NCBI GenBank assembly: GCA_016787065.1 | Contig: JAEUVD010000044.1 | Span: 62,001 to 126,000 of the forward strand | Reading direction: 5' to 3' | Length of the DNA stretch: 64,000 nt | DNA from: Chitinophagaceae bacterium | GTDB taxonomy: Bacteria > Bacteroidota > Bacteroidia > Chitinophagales > Chitinophagaceae | Translations under genes and position numbers: made by a program | In this document: piece by piece, positions 53,001 through 59,335 of the stretch | How the letters are laid out: each line of letters begins with the position of its first letter | How positions within the stretch are numbered: position 1 is the first letter of the stretch | The notes under the pieces: model-generated | What the model saw: the letters and a program-made list of their open reading frames with translations, nothing else | What the model was told of the DNA's origin: nothing | Database searches by the model: none

Positions 53001-55433
53001 TCAACTGCAGTATCTGCTGGTTCATCGTATGCAATTACCGTAGGTAATGCTAATCACTTCCTTGGAGATCAAGTACATGTATGGTGCGACTGGAATCAAA
53101 ATGGTTCATTCAGTGATCCAGGTGAAAATTACGTATTAGTTTACACTCCTAATTTAGGAAGTGGTACTATCGCGGTTCCTAATGGAGCTAACAATGGTAA
53201 CACCCGTATGCGTGTTCGTTTGAATTATACAGGTGCAATGGATCCTTGTGGAATTACCTCTTTCGGTGAAGTTGAAGATTATACGCTTGTAGTTTCTGGT
53301 GGTGTAACTGGAACAGTTTGTACTCACACAGAAATCTTGAACTTAACGATCAACAATTCAACTTCAAACACAACATCAGCAACAGCTTGTGATAGCTATA
53401 CATGGTCTGTAGACGGTATGACATATACTCAGTCTGGAACATACACAGCTACATCAACAAACGCTGCTGGTTGTCCTCACACAGAGACTTTGAATTTGAC
53501 AATCAACAATTCAACTTCAGGTCAATCATCAGCTACAGCTTGTGATAGCTACACTTGGTCTTGTAACGGAATGACTTATACTCAGTCTGGAACATACACT
53601 TGTACATCAACAAACGCTGCAGGTTGTCCTCACACAGAAACGTTGACATTAACGATCAACAATTCAACATCAAACACATCATCAGCAACAGCTTGTGATA
53701 GCTATACATGGTCTGTAAACGGTATGACTTATACTGCTTCTGGAACATACACTAGCACATCAACAAACACTGCTGGTTGTCCTCACACAGAAACGTTGAA
53801 CTTAACAATCAACAATTCAACTTCAAACACAACATCAGCAACAGCTTGTGATAGCTATACATGGTCTATAGATGGTAACACCTATAGCACTGGTGGAACG
53901 TACACAGCTACATCAACAAACGCTGCTGGTTGTCCTCACACAGAGACGTTGAATTTGACTATCAATGCTTCAACTTCAAACTCAACTACAGCAACGGCTT
54001 GTGATAGCTACACATGGTCTGCAGACGGTATGACTTATAGTACTGGCGGAACATACACAGCTACATCAACAAACGCTGCTGGTTGTCCTCATGTTGAAAC
54101 GTTGAACTTAACTATCAACAATTCTACTTCGAATACAACTGCTGCTTCTGCTTGTGAAACATATACCTGGTCTATTGATGGTATGACGTACACACAAAGC
54201 GGAACATACACAGCTACATCAACAAACGCTGCTGGTTGTCCTCACACGGAAACGTTGAACTTGACTATCTATTACAATACGTCAAACACAACAACAACTT
54301 CAGCTTGTGTTAGCTATACTTGGCCAATTGATGGTATGACCTACACCCAAAGTGGAACGTACACATCAACAAGTAATTCAGGTAACGGTTGCACACATAC
54401 AGAGATTTTGATATTAACTATTAATCAAAATCCGGTAGTAACTGCTCCTGATGTTAGTTCATGTAGTGCATCAATCACATTAGGTGGTTCACCTGCCGGT
54501 GGTATTTGGAATCTTCCAAATCCATATTCAGGAAATGCATCTAGCTACACGTATTACTACACCGATGCAAATGGTTGTACCGGAAGTGCTACAGGAAACA
54601 TAACCACTCAGAATGCAATTATTTCTAATGTACAAGCCTCTGCTATTACAGGTTTAACTGCATTGATTACTTGGACTCCAGGTGCTGGTATTCCTTGGTT
54701 TGAAATTCGTTACAAAGTAGTTGGTGCCGGTTCTTGGAACCCAACGGTTACCTCTTCTTCTCCAAACAAACCATTGAGTGGATTAACTGCTAACACAACG
54801 TATACCGTAGAAGTTCGTGGTTTCTGTTCTACATCGAATCCGGGTCCTTGGACAGGTACTACCTTTACTACAAACAGTAGTTGTGGTGTTCCAACCGGAT
54901 TATCAGTTACCAACATTACGGCCACTACCGCTAAACTTAACTGGACGGCAGTAGTTGGTGCAACGTTCTACACAGTTCGTCATCGTAAAGTAGGTACTAC
55001 AACTTGGACCACTGGTACATCAACTTCAAATACGAAGTCGATTGCCGGTTTAGCTGCTAACACCAACTATGAGTTCCAGGTTGCAACCCATTGCGGAACC
55101 GCACAAACTGCATTTAGTGCCTCTACTACCTTCGCTACCTTAGCTTCTAAAACGGCTAATGCAACTATGGTAGAAAGCCGAGTTGATTTCAACGTATATC
55201 CTAATCCAACGCAAGGCGAATTGAATGTGGATATTACAATGGAGCAAGATGCAGCCATTGAAATTCATTTAATGGATATGAGCGGACGTATAGTAAAACA
55301 AATTCAAACCAATGCCTATACTGGAGTAAATAACATAACACTCAATGTTCAAGATTTGAGTAATGGTGTGTACACGGTTCAGGTAATGAAAGAAGGTGAA
55401 TTACTGCATGTAACACGCATCACGAAGAACTAA
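41073..55433 (+). CDS. giant T9SS type A repeat surface protein (4786 residues)
   Basis: One uninterrupted frame. A signal peptide (MTKHVRFNRLLARYLLFFIM onward, ending VRAQ) leads into two right-handed beta-helix-like modules rich in Asn ladders. Each ends in the hallmark PDIGADEF (near 43575 and 45527), with a beta-sandwich-like linker between. Ig/PKD-like and jelly-roll-like segments follow to residue 1941. Residues 1942-4453 hold 29 copies of a 51-residue Cys repeat. Five GEVED domains are inserted within repeats, and one LamG-like domain lies between them (about 48286-48900, ending LDEFRVYNRALNAAEV). Two fibronectin III domains (about 54620-55150) and a type A sorting domain (NVYPNPTQGELNVDI ... 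SGRIVKQ ... VTRITKN) finish it. Likely a very long surface adhesin exported by the T9SS. Single gene, closed by a strong terminator. Ligand unknown. Confidence 0.93.
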   Translation: MTKHVRFNRLLARYLLFFIMLALGFSVRAQVSTTVTMSASPIAGSPFASLADAITAVNGLTITGPVVVTASAGSETNPAGGYSITATGSSTNTITIQGAGSGSTIITAPNPAGTAGALTDAIFKIIGGDYITISGFGMNENAANTTTAAATNNMVEWGVALLYASTTNGAQNCTIQNNAITLNRTYQNTFGIYSNSTHSTTSVTTSATATTSAGGNSGLKIYSNTISNVNLGIVVIGPTAIADVNTGVEIGGAGLGNTISNFGTTGTFSGFANVSGTVNGILIRNSNGFVISNNSITSSAGGVTAGTLNGIQVAAASSAPTATFTNNINGNSIALQSAVAAGAINGITYPSGSASTTSSVTINNNNFTQLNHSVTASGTIIGINLLSTNLNTSINNNTFTNITTGTTGSFTFIVQSFTAATNGTKNTNGNSIVTAFNKTGAGGTVTFIVDNGSSTTGTLSTCQNNNFSNGTITGATTLTGISYTDGGTAPSRTVTGNTISNWTGGTSAINCMNFTYWNGTSSLSNNTVSSITSQGNITGITIGATVNTATSVSINNNSISNLSSTGTGGTVIGISCTNTSTLINIYSNSISGLSSTGASAVSGISIGGANTTNVYSNSICNLEGSNASSTVNGVLVSSGSTVNVYNNRIGDLRVPNANAANPLNGINITGGTTINVHFNTVLLSASSSGAIFGSSAVSASSTPTLTLRNNIFVNTSTPNSTGVTVAYRRSSATLTSYGSLSNNNLFYAGSPSASYLIFTDGTNNDQTLNNFKLRVSARDAASVSENPNFLSTACGNSNFLKINTTTATQIEGAAVTIAGITDDFEGDIRNVSTPDIGADEFSGIAADLTGPSITYTALSTTACTSAISLSASITDASGVNITAGTKPRLYYKKSGDADTYVGNTSADNGWKYVEASNASSPFNFTFDYSLLQSAVVPTDVIQYFVIAADNAGTPNIGMNNGIFTTPPTSVALTAGAFPLSGTINSFNIINVIPTSVTIGASGTYPTLTGTGGLFEAINNNALGGNTVATIIDASITEPGTVALNAINYGCATYTLTIKPQTTAVLTGSIGTGALIKLNGADNVIIDGSNSGGTDRSLTIQNTTTATSGNAVIWLASPASGNGSNNNVIKNCIIEGNSSTTTFTGIHVGGNTTIGISTAGLERNNNNTIQNNLFRKSIYGVTMFGFVAISPDLNNVITQNNFGTATTGEGHSLLAINADRQNNLIVSYNEVQNVRNATNTSSTPYGGIRLLDFKNGICNNNNVHDLAYTGTSTPKIYGIAITSSSYATVGNPSNALVYNNTVSRITSTGTSAVWNLTGILASAGYGDKFYHNTVHLTGQLNNSSTGLSAAFANGDGNITSSCINIDVRNNIFNVEGSSLGGNVWAYYSFATSLAGSTLNYNVLRCAGTGATNNTGRFNATNYTTLAAWQTASAQDANSIETAPVFLSNTDLHLDLALNAGIDNLGTPIAAVTTDMDGVTRSASTPDIGADEFTVSGCTGAFGGTASGNITYCGSGTPTITASGYSFGIGSSYQWMFSTNSADYPAAGTPISGQTNPSSLTTGLVNTTSYYWLQVNCTSGTSTDYSNMVTITVNPIGASISGPNTKCVNDPAVTLSENGGLAVSWSWAPGGESSQSISVNPSASTVYTVTTTTGAGCTSSATYLVTVNPNPSGLVASASQTTICNGTTIDLSVNTINAPTNLLTEDFETGASGWSFIDSSSTGTNLAQQIWHIQSSPYTDATGSATFSSFSVGGSNFAYSNPDAGASGSQTRTFMESPSFSTEGYSGNATLSFTQGYRYWSSSSPVEQVKVQITSDNGATWTDLVNYSGNTTTSVVGVTTNNLQTTAAVSLTIPNGFMNQPSVKLRWRYLSNWGYYWIVDDIAVTGTPIPYTYSWTSTPSGFTSTSQNPTGLTPSVNTTYEVTVAGVGGCTASTTVDVIVNQPTSNTTSASACDSYTWSVNGMTYTQSGTYTAISTNAAGCPHTETLNLTINNSTSNTTSASACDSYTWSVNGMTYTQSGTYTATSTNAAGCPHTETLNLTINNSTSNTSSATACDSYTWSVDGMTYSTGGTFSATTTNAAGCPHTETLNLTINNSTSNTTTASACDSYTWSANGMTYTQSGTFSATTTNAAGCPHVETLILTMGNSTSNTTSITACDSYTWSATGVSYTSSGTYFANIYPNPYCSAGSTTNGCNTGDEYISNVTMGSINNNSACETNMYADYNYISTNVVAGSSYPITVTNANHFTGDQVTVWVDWNQNGLFTDVDETYTLSYTPNLGSGNITVPATAMNGNTKMRIRLNYVGTMDACGSVQFGEVEDYNLSVSGGIAAPTCPHVEYLNLTINNSTSSTTTASACDSYTWSLNGMTYTTSGTYTMTSTNALGCTHTDILNLTINAFNVGASNPNPELLYYKFDGTGTTVPNLALTPPSGTANATIMGSITQGSTGQSGGALNGSGITGTTDHLNTGWATNLGNSSWTISFWSQGISTNSTLYYVFGDVTAGSFRCFTNGVAGSNNWILRGGGLIDVPLPGGALNIPTVNTFVYDAVANNVKAYLNGVLVNTVNQGALNITGSGPFKVMGYTANQGAPVGGKLDEFRVYNRALNAAEVAQLVSLAPPFAATATPATICAGSNTTLEASGGMNVVSSVWNPGNISGMNVTVNPSATTIYTVTGTDNNGCTGTTTVEVTVNPAAGSSVNETACDTYTWAANSTTYTQSGTYIYSYTNSNSCIVVDTLNLTINNSTSNTSSASACDSYTWSVDGMTYSTGGTFSATTTNAAGCPHTETLNLTINNSTSGQSSATACDSYTWSCNGMTYTQSGTYTCASTNAAGCPHTETLTLTINNSTSNTSSATACDSYTWSVDGMTYSTGGTFSATTTNAAGCPHTETLNLTINNSTSSTSTATACDSYTWSVNGLTYTQSGTYTFVTPAAGNPAPYCTASATCDEYISNVTMGAINNTSTCSGGYADYTAMSTAVTAGSSYSIDITNGLHYTGDQVRAWVDWNQDGDFADAGETTLITYANPVSTGTIAVPAGAYNGNTRMRIRLTYTGAIPACGVVNFGETEDYTLTVSGGVQPLLCPHTDILVLTINNSTSNASTATACDTYTWAVNGNTYTQSGTYTATSTNAAGCTHTETLYLTITPSTTNTTSATACDSYTWSVNGMTYTASGTYTNVTNQTTPAYCSAGATAFGCTSGDEYINNVTIGSINNNSTCGVGMYEDYTSLSTAVSAGSSYAITVGNANHFSGDQVHVWCDWNQNGSFSDPGENYVLGYTPNLGSGTIAVPNGANNGNTRMRIRLNWSGVMDPCGIASYGEVEDYTLVVSGGSSTATVCTHTEILNLTINNSTSNTSSATACDSYTWSVDGMTYTQSGTYTATSTNAAGCPHTETLNLTINNSTSGQSSATACDSYMWSCDGMTYTQSGTYTCNSTNAAGCPHVETLTLTINASTSNTSSATACDSYTWSVNGMTYTQSGTYTATSTNTAGCPHTETLNLTINNSTSNTSSATACDSYTWSVDGMTYTQSGTYTATSTNAAGCPHTETLNLTINNSTSGQSSATACDSYTWSCNGMTYTQSGTYTCASTNAAGCPHTETLTLTINASTSNTSSATACDSYMWSVDGMTYTASGTYTATSTNAAGCPHTETLNLTINASTSSTTSATACDSYTWSVNGVTYTQSGTYTFVTPAAGNPAPYCAASATCDEHISNVTIGAINNSSTCSGGYADYTAMSTAVTAGSSYSIDVTNGNHYSGDQVAVWVDWNQDGDFADAGEAQSITYANPISNGSIAVPANATNGNTRMRVRITYTGAIPACGSVSWGETEDYTLTVSGGIQPLLCPHTDILVLTINNSTSNASTATACDTYTWTVNGMTYTQSGTYTATSTNAAGCTHTEILYLTITPSTTNTTSATACDSYTWSVNGMTYTASGTYTNVTNQTTPAYCSAGATNNGCTTGDEYINNVTIGSINNNSNCGVGMYEDYTSLSTAVSAGSSYAITVGNANHFLGDQVHVWCDWNQNGSFSDPGENYVLVYTPNLGSGTIAVPNGANNGNTRMRVRLNYTGAMDPCGITSFGEVEDYTLVVSGGVTGTVCTHTEILNLTINNSTSNTTSATACDSYTWSVDGMTYTQSGTYTATSTNAAGCPHTETLNLTINNSTSGQSSATACDSYTWSCNGMTYTQSGTYTCTSTNAAGCPHTETLTLTINNSTSNTSSATACDSYTWSVNGMTYTASGTYTSTSTNTAGCPHTETLNLTINNSTSNTTSATACDSYTWSIDGNTYSTGGTYTATSTNAAGCPHTETLNLTINASTSNSTTATACDSYTWSADGMTYSTGGTYTATSTNAAGCPHVETLNLTINNSTSNTTAASACETYTWSIDGMTYTQSGTYTATSTNAAGCPHTETLNLTIYYNTSNTTTTSACVSYTWPIDGMTYTQSGTYTSTSNSGNGCTHTEILILTINQNPVVTAPDVSSCSASITLGGSPAGGIWNLPNPYSGNASSYTYYYTDANGCTGSATGNITTQNAIISNVQASAITGLTALITWTPGAGIPWFEIRYKVVGAGSWNPTVTSSSPNKPLSGLTANTTYTVEVRGFCSTSNPGPWTGTTFTTNSSCGVPTGLSVTNITATTAKLNWTAVVGATFYTVRHRKVGTTTWTTGTSTSNTKSIAGLAANTNYEFQVATHCGTAQTAFSASTTFATLASKTANATMVESRVDFNVYPNPTQGELNVDITMEQDAAIEIHLMDMSGRIVKQIQTNAYTGVNNITLNVQDLSNGVYTVQVMKEGELLHVTRITKN
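47614..48050 (+). other. GEVED domain 1 inside repeat unit 5
   Basis: A ~145-residue domain from YCSAGSTTNGC to the motif FGEVEDYNLSVSGG, with the acidic VWVDWNQNG loop. It splits repeat unit 5: the unit's first cysteine half (ACDSYTW ... SGTY) precedes it, and its CPHVEYLNLTINNS end follows it. Confidence 0.85.
49752..51404 (+). repeat. segmental duplication, copy A (five repeat units with two GEVED domains)
   Basis: Repeat units 11-15 with GEVED domains inserted in units 11 (about 49870-50283) and 13 (about 50605-51040). It matches copy B at 52017-53666 in domain order and closely in sequence: the offset is 2265 bp at the left end and 2262 bp after the second GEVED domain, i.e. a one-codon difference. 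The two copies are separated by exactly four 153-bp units (51405-52016). Confidence 0.88.
52017..53666 (+). repeat. segmental duplication, copy B (five repeat units with two GEVED domains)
   Basis: Repeat units 20-24 with GEVED domains in units 20 (about 52133-52548) and 22 (about 52870-53303), corresponding unit for unit to copy A. The GEVED pair consists of two types, one ending GETEDYTL and the other GEVEDYTL, in the same order in both copies. Confidence 0.88.
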
Positions 55434-55455
55434 TTAATTTTTAATATTCTTCAAT

Positions 55456-55497
55456 AGAAAGGGGCCTCCATTATCGGGGCCCCTTTTCTATTTATTT
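55456..55497 (+). terminator. intrinsic terminator of the giant surface protein gene
   Basis: GC-rich 9-bp stem (55458-55466 with 55478-55486, AAAGGGGCC/GGCCCCTTT) with an 11-nt loop, then a T-rich tail, 22 bp past the stop. Confidence 0.85.
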
Positions 55498-55691
55498 CGT
55501 TATCGTGAAATCAAGTACATTGAGATAGTTTAAACCCAATAGGAAGTGAATATGTACAATATACCCTCGTGGTTACAAACGGCGGTGCAGTTCATCGACC
55601 TTATGGATGTTAAACATTCTTTTATTATACAATATGCTTCATGTCAATTCAAAACATTCTATGATGGATATGCCATAAAGTTTAAAACCTA

Positions 55692-58376
55692 TTACTCCTT
55701 AAAAGTTTCCATGTTGATATCTGAAGGTTCAACAAGAACTTCTCTTCCTTGCATATAGATACCAAAGAGAAGTTCAGGAAATTTTTCAACCAGTTGATTG
55801 TATTGATCAAAAAAATGGCGATCTATTATTTTGGATTGATAATTGAATCTATATGTTTCACCAAAATCAAAAGCTTGATTCAGTTGATAATTACTAAAAC
55901 CGAATAAACTCATAGTATCTTTAAATCCTTTAGATAGAACAGGATTTAATGAACTACGTTTTATGCTAATCTGTCCATCTGAATATAGATGGTTTTCTCG
56001 GTCTAATAAATAGCATACGGATGCTATCGTAGTGTCTGACTCAAGCAACTGTTTTATTTTAATTCGATCCTTCTCATCACATTCGGATAAATTTAGTTCC
56101 CAATTTCCAACTTGAAGATAATTTACATTTTTATTAAATTTTGTTGCTGTTAATGTCTGGATATCACAACCAAAACTTAATTTCGGAAAACGCTTTTTTA
56201 ATTTTGCTAGATGCTGATTGAGTGATTGTATTAAATCTGTTTGATAATTGAAATGGACTTTCGATAATTCATTTTCTAATGATTTTATGTGTTCCGCATT
56301 CCAATTCAAACGATAAATTTCTTCGGTGTTCTTAATTGGTATTTTAATCCCGAAAGACGAATAATAGGCTTCATTTGGTTTTAAAAGATGTAATGAAAGT
56401 TGTGAATATTCTTCTAACTGATTAAACCGAATTTTTTGTTGTACCTGTCCGTTTTCATTACTAATAAGAATATAGGAAATAGTGGGTAACACCGTGATAG
56501 TTAGGCTATTTGCATTTTTCGACCAATTTGTATCCGGCGGAAGGCTATAGCTACTCCATAAATTGACCACCTGCGTGGTGCAAGTAGTTATACGCTCATT
56601 TTGAAGGTGTAATGTTAATATCTTTGATGCTTGTTCACTACTATTCGATAGAAACTCACCTGAATGATTGTATTGAGTAGTTACCCACGTTCCAATTTTT
56701 GTACCATTACTTAATTTTTTACCATAGGATTTGATAAAACCATTGGAATCTGTTGTAACATGATACTCGAGTGAAGTATTATTTGGTAAAGGGAATGGAG
56801 AATAGAGGTAAACATATTTGCAATGCAGTTCTTTACTATTTAATAGTTCAATGGCTGTGCCTTCTTTTACAATAGGGTATGACATACTTAGCGTAATGCT
56901 TTTGTTGGCATAACTAATCATACAAAAATCATCAATAAATTCTAATGGTTGTTTAACATAGTTCGCACTCGGAGTCGGACGAGTTTCTTGTTCAAATTGT
57001 CGTTGGTAGCGAATACCAACTTTTTCATTTGGTTGAATATCTTTCTTACGTATATCATTTTTACTATTCAAGAAGGAATAAAATTTTGAAGGATACAATT
57101 CAATTCTACTTTCGGTATTTCCATAATTGATTATCCAGAATGTATCGGTAACCAATTTTGTTTGTTGTTCAAAATACTGTAGCGGTTTATTTCGCTTTGC
57201 TGATTCACAACGAAGTAACTCCTGCTTAGGTTCCATAGCCTCTGATTCGATGCGTTTTTCCCGATTACGCGCTGTGTTATTTTGTAATTGTTTGGAAACC
57301 CATCCGGTATCATTCCAGTGATAAACGGTTGTAATGCTATCAACGCTTTTGAAACCTACAACAATGGAGGTTTCGTCAATGTGTCGAACCGAGTCCATAT
57401 TATTCCAAACCGTAAAGGGCTCGTACATTCGTTTTAACTTGTTGAAATGAAAATAACGCCATCGTGATGTTGGCGAAGGTTCTTTAAACGTTCCTGTTTC
57501 CAAAATTCTGAAAACTCGTTCTTTTTTAATTCTTTCATTTTGCCAAGCTAAAAATTCAAAGTCCGTAAAGAAGGGATATTCCGAAGATGGTTCAATAGTT
57601 TGGGTAATAGTTAGATCGGAGTCATGCACAACCAGTATTTTAGAAATACCCTTAGATGTATTTAAGGGTGAATCTGATATTTCGTCATGTACCGGACTAT
57701 GTAATGGTAGTATAAAGTAATCGCATGTAGTTAAAGAATTAGCTAATTTAATTTGTTTGTTCTTTGTACGAATAAGTGTAATTGTTTTTCTAGCTATATT
57801 GAGATTATTAGCCGCATTAGTGGAGTTTACTCGTTCTCCGCATAGATCGATGGCAGCATGTAATGGAATTCGAATAGTACTAGTTTCAACTTTACGTTTT
57901 CCTTCAATCCGAATGTGCCAGAACAGGGAATCATTTAAGGCATTCATTTTGTTTGATAACGCTGCTCTTCTTGAAAAATAAAAATTTTTATTAAAACCAA
58001 GAAGTGATGCTATGTTGTAATTGACCGATTCTAACGGAACAACGCACAAATAGCTATTACCAAGTGTTGGCCACGACTGTCGGAATAGTTTCGTGTATTT
58101 GCACCGTTGGTTCGGAATAGAGTTGCTTTTATTCTCCCAAAAGAGATAGGGCTCGCTGCAATATGAATTATCATCAAGCGTTGTTGTTCGAGCTTCTACA
58201 TCTTGATCGTCACCAAATACTAGGGAAAGCTTTAAATCGTGAACAAATAAACCGCTTTCTTGGTCTATTACTTTTACAATCAAAATTCCATAATTTTGGT
58301 ATCCACATTGTTGAGCTATTCCTGAAATGTTTAATAAGCAAAACAATATGCAACTTAAAAGTAGAATTCTTGTCAT
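55692..58376 (-). CDS. large secreted protein of unknown function (operon gene 3)
   Basis: An 894-residue protein with a signal peptide (MTRILLLSCILFCLLNISG, ending IAQQC). No known domain is recognised. The N-terminal region begins with a beta-sandwich-like segment (YGILIVKVIDQESGLFVHDLKL). The centre has a MORN/antitoxin-like phrase (SNGFIKSYGKKLSNGTKIGTW). The C-terminus has two copies of a module around NYQ...L...FPKLSFG (about residues 707-740) and NYQ...FPELLFG (about 843-878). There is no T9SS sorting domain, so it may stay in the periplasm or outer membrane. Its ATG overlaps the stop of the upstream gene by 4 bp, so it is translationally coupled. The gene converges with the giant gene across about 260 bp. 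Coding status is strong by length; function is open. Confidence 0.8.
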   Translation of the reverse strand: MTRILLLSCILFCLLNISGIAQQCGYQNYGILIVKVIDQESGLFVHDLKLSLVFGDDQDVEARTTTLDDNSYCSEPYLFWENKSNSIPNQRCKYTKLFRQSWPTLGNSYLCVVPLESVNYNIASLLGFNKNFYFSRRAALSNKMNALNDSLFWHIRIEGKRKVETSTIRIPLHAAIDLCGERVNSTNAANNLNIARKTITLIRTKNKQIKLANSLTTCDYFILPLHSPVHDEISDSPLNTSKGISKILVVHDSDLTITQTIEPSSEYPFFTDFEFLAWQNERIKKERVFRILETGTFKEPSPTSRWRYFHFNKLKRMYEPFTVWNNMDSVRHIDETSIVVGFKSVDSITTVYHWNDTGWVSKQLQNNTARNREKRIESEAMEPKQELLRCESAKRNKPLQYFEQQTKLVTDTFWIINYGNTESRIELYPSKFYSFLNSKNDIRKKDIQPNEKVGIRYQRQFEQETRPTPSANYVKQPLEFIDDFCMISYANKSITLSMSYPIVKEGTAIELLNSKELHCKYVYLYSPFPLPNNTSLEYHVTTDSNGFIKSYGKKLSNGTKIGTWVTTQYNHSGEFLSNSSEQASKILTLHLQNERITTCTTQVVNLWSSYSLPPDTNWSKNANSLTITVLPTISYILISNENGQVQQKIRFNQLEEYSQLSLHLLKPNEAYYSSFGIKIPIKNTEEIYRLNWNAEHIKSLENELSKVHFNYQTDLIQSLNQHLAKLKKRFPKLSFGCDIQTLTATKFNKNVNYLQVGNWELNLSECDEKDRIKIKQLLESDTTIASVCYLLDRENHLYSDGQISIKRSSLNPVLSKGFKDTMSLFGFSNYQLNQAFDFGETYRFNYQSKIIDRHFFDQYNQLVEKFPELLFGIYMQGREVLVEPSDINMETFKE

Positions 58377-59335
58377 TCTTTTTTATTTTTTAAGTACTCA
58401 TTATATTCAAACTGAATACGCTCTTTTTCGATGCGATTTTTCTCACATTGTTCTTTTACCCTTGCATAGCCATGTAAACAATAGTCCGCTTTTTTAAAAT
58501 AAACTTCATCTCGGTTTACTCTAAATATTGGTATTCTTTTTAGAAATCGAAAGGTATAGTAATTACCGATTTGCATGGTATAACATCGTTCCAATGTATC
58601 CTTGCCGTTTACATAAACAACATAAATATTGTCCCAATTCGGAAGTTGCATGGTTTTGTTTAAACATCCATCATGAATCACATGTACAATTCCCGTTAAC
58701 TGCGTTATTTCATTTACCATGGCATTAGCATCATATCTAAAAGGAGCTCCTTGATCTTCTAAATAACGCTCTATAATACGAATAACTTCATCGTCAATTG
58801 ACAACGATGATAGTTTGGTCATTTTTTTCATGTACAACGAATCTTCTGGAGATAAATAGTAAAAAGATCCGTATCCAAACTGCCAGCCTATTTTTTTCCA
58901 AACACTGTCTTTTAGATGATCCTGTTCGTTTAAATTATACTGGAATGTGGTGTTGATTTTTGAATACAAAGCATGTTCTTGAATAATATGTAAGAATTGC
59001 TCCACATTACTTCCTTTTACCGGCTGATATCGTTGGAAATAATAGTCAAATGCTAATAAGCATAAAGCACCAGAAGTCTTTGTATTTAGTATTTTATTCA
59101 GGTATTTTTCTTGTTGCTTAAAAGAGGTAGCGGTCAAAATTTTATGCACCGATTTGCGTAAATCAAGATTGTCGGTGTACAAGGGCAAGAAATTATAAAT
59201 ATTGGTAAACTGAGCTATGGTTGTATCATGTAATGGAAACAATTGGGTAGCATATTTTTGTTTTGCTGGTTGAGCACAAACATATATTTGCAAGGCGGTT
59301 AATAAGAAGAGCAATATAAACTTAATCATTTTCAT
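58373..59335 (-). CDS. secreted protein of unknown function (operon gene 2)
   Basis: A 320-residue protein with a signal peptide (FILLFLLTALQIYVCAQ). The rest is mixed helical, ending in a charged helix (EQCEKNRIEKERIQFEYNEYLKNKKE). It is not recognised as a family. The segment DDEVIRIIERYLEDQ, followed by a Cys-containing strand region, lines up with DSVILSIIHKYINKK in the upstream gene's product, suggesting distant homology between the two. Start at 59335 overlaps the upstream stop (59322) by 14 bp; an alternative ATG at 59329 also overlaps. The stop overlaps the downstream start by 4 bp. Confidence 0.78.
   Translation of the reverse strand: MKMIKFILLFLLTALQIYVCAQPAKQKYATQLFPLHDTTIAQFTNIYNFLPLYTDNLDLRKSVHKILTATSFKQQEKYLNKILNTKTSGALCLLAFDYYFQRYQPVKGSNVEQFLHIIQEHALYSKINTTFQYNLNEQDHLKDSVWKKIGWQFGYGSFYYLSPEDSLYMKKMTKLSSLSIDDEVIRIIERYLEDQGAPFRYDANAMVNEITQLTGIVHVIHDGCLNKTMQLPNWDNIYVVYVNGKDTLERCYTMQIGNYYTFRFLKRIPIFRVNRDEVYFKKADYCLHGYARVKEQCEKNRIEKERIQFEYNEYLKNKKE

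Larger units (their letters stand above)
46896..54431 (+). repeat. 29 copies of a 153-bp (51-residue) coding repeat, interrupted by GEVED and LamG domains
   Basis: The unit runs TSNTSSATACDSYTWSVDGM, then TYTQSGTYTATSTNAAGCPH, then TETLNLTINNS. Units start at 46896, 47049, 47202, 47355 and 47508, and again at 49293, 49446, 49599 and 49752, an exact 153-bp period. Many copies are nearly identical at nucleotide level, including synonymous sites, which points to recent duplication or gene conversion. Two cysteines are constant in almost all units; four units (numbers 9, 15, 18, 24) have two more. LamG and Ig-like sequence separates units 6 and 7. Confidence 0.95.

Noticed and set aside
46896..54431. 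Regular direct repeats resembling a CRISPR or satellite array
   Set aside because: The 153-bp period is in frame throughout, the units code for a conserved Cys repeat, and there are no unique spacers; it is a coding repeat.
41111..55258. Several antisense and offset open frames within the giant gene
   Set aside because: They lie wholly inside the long frame, have low-complexity Val/Pro/Thr-rich translations and recur with the repeats; they are shadows.
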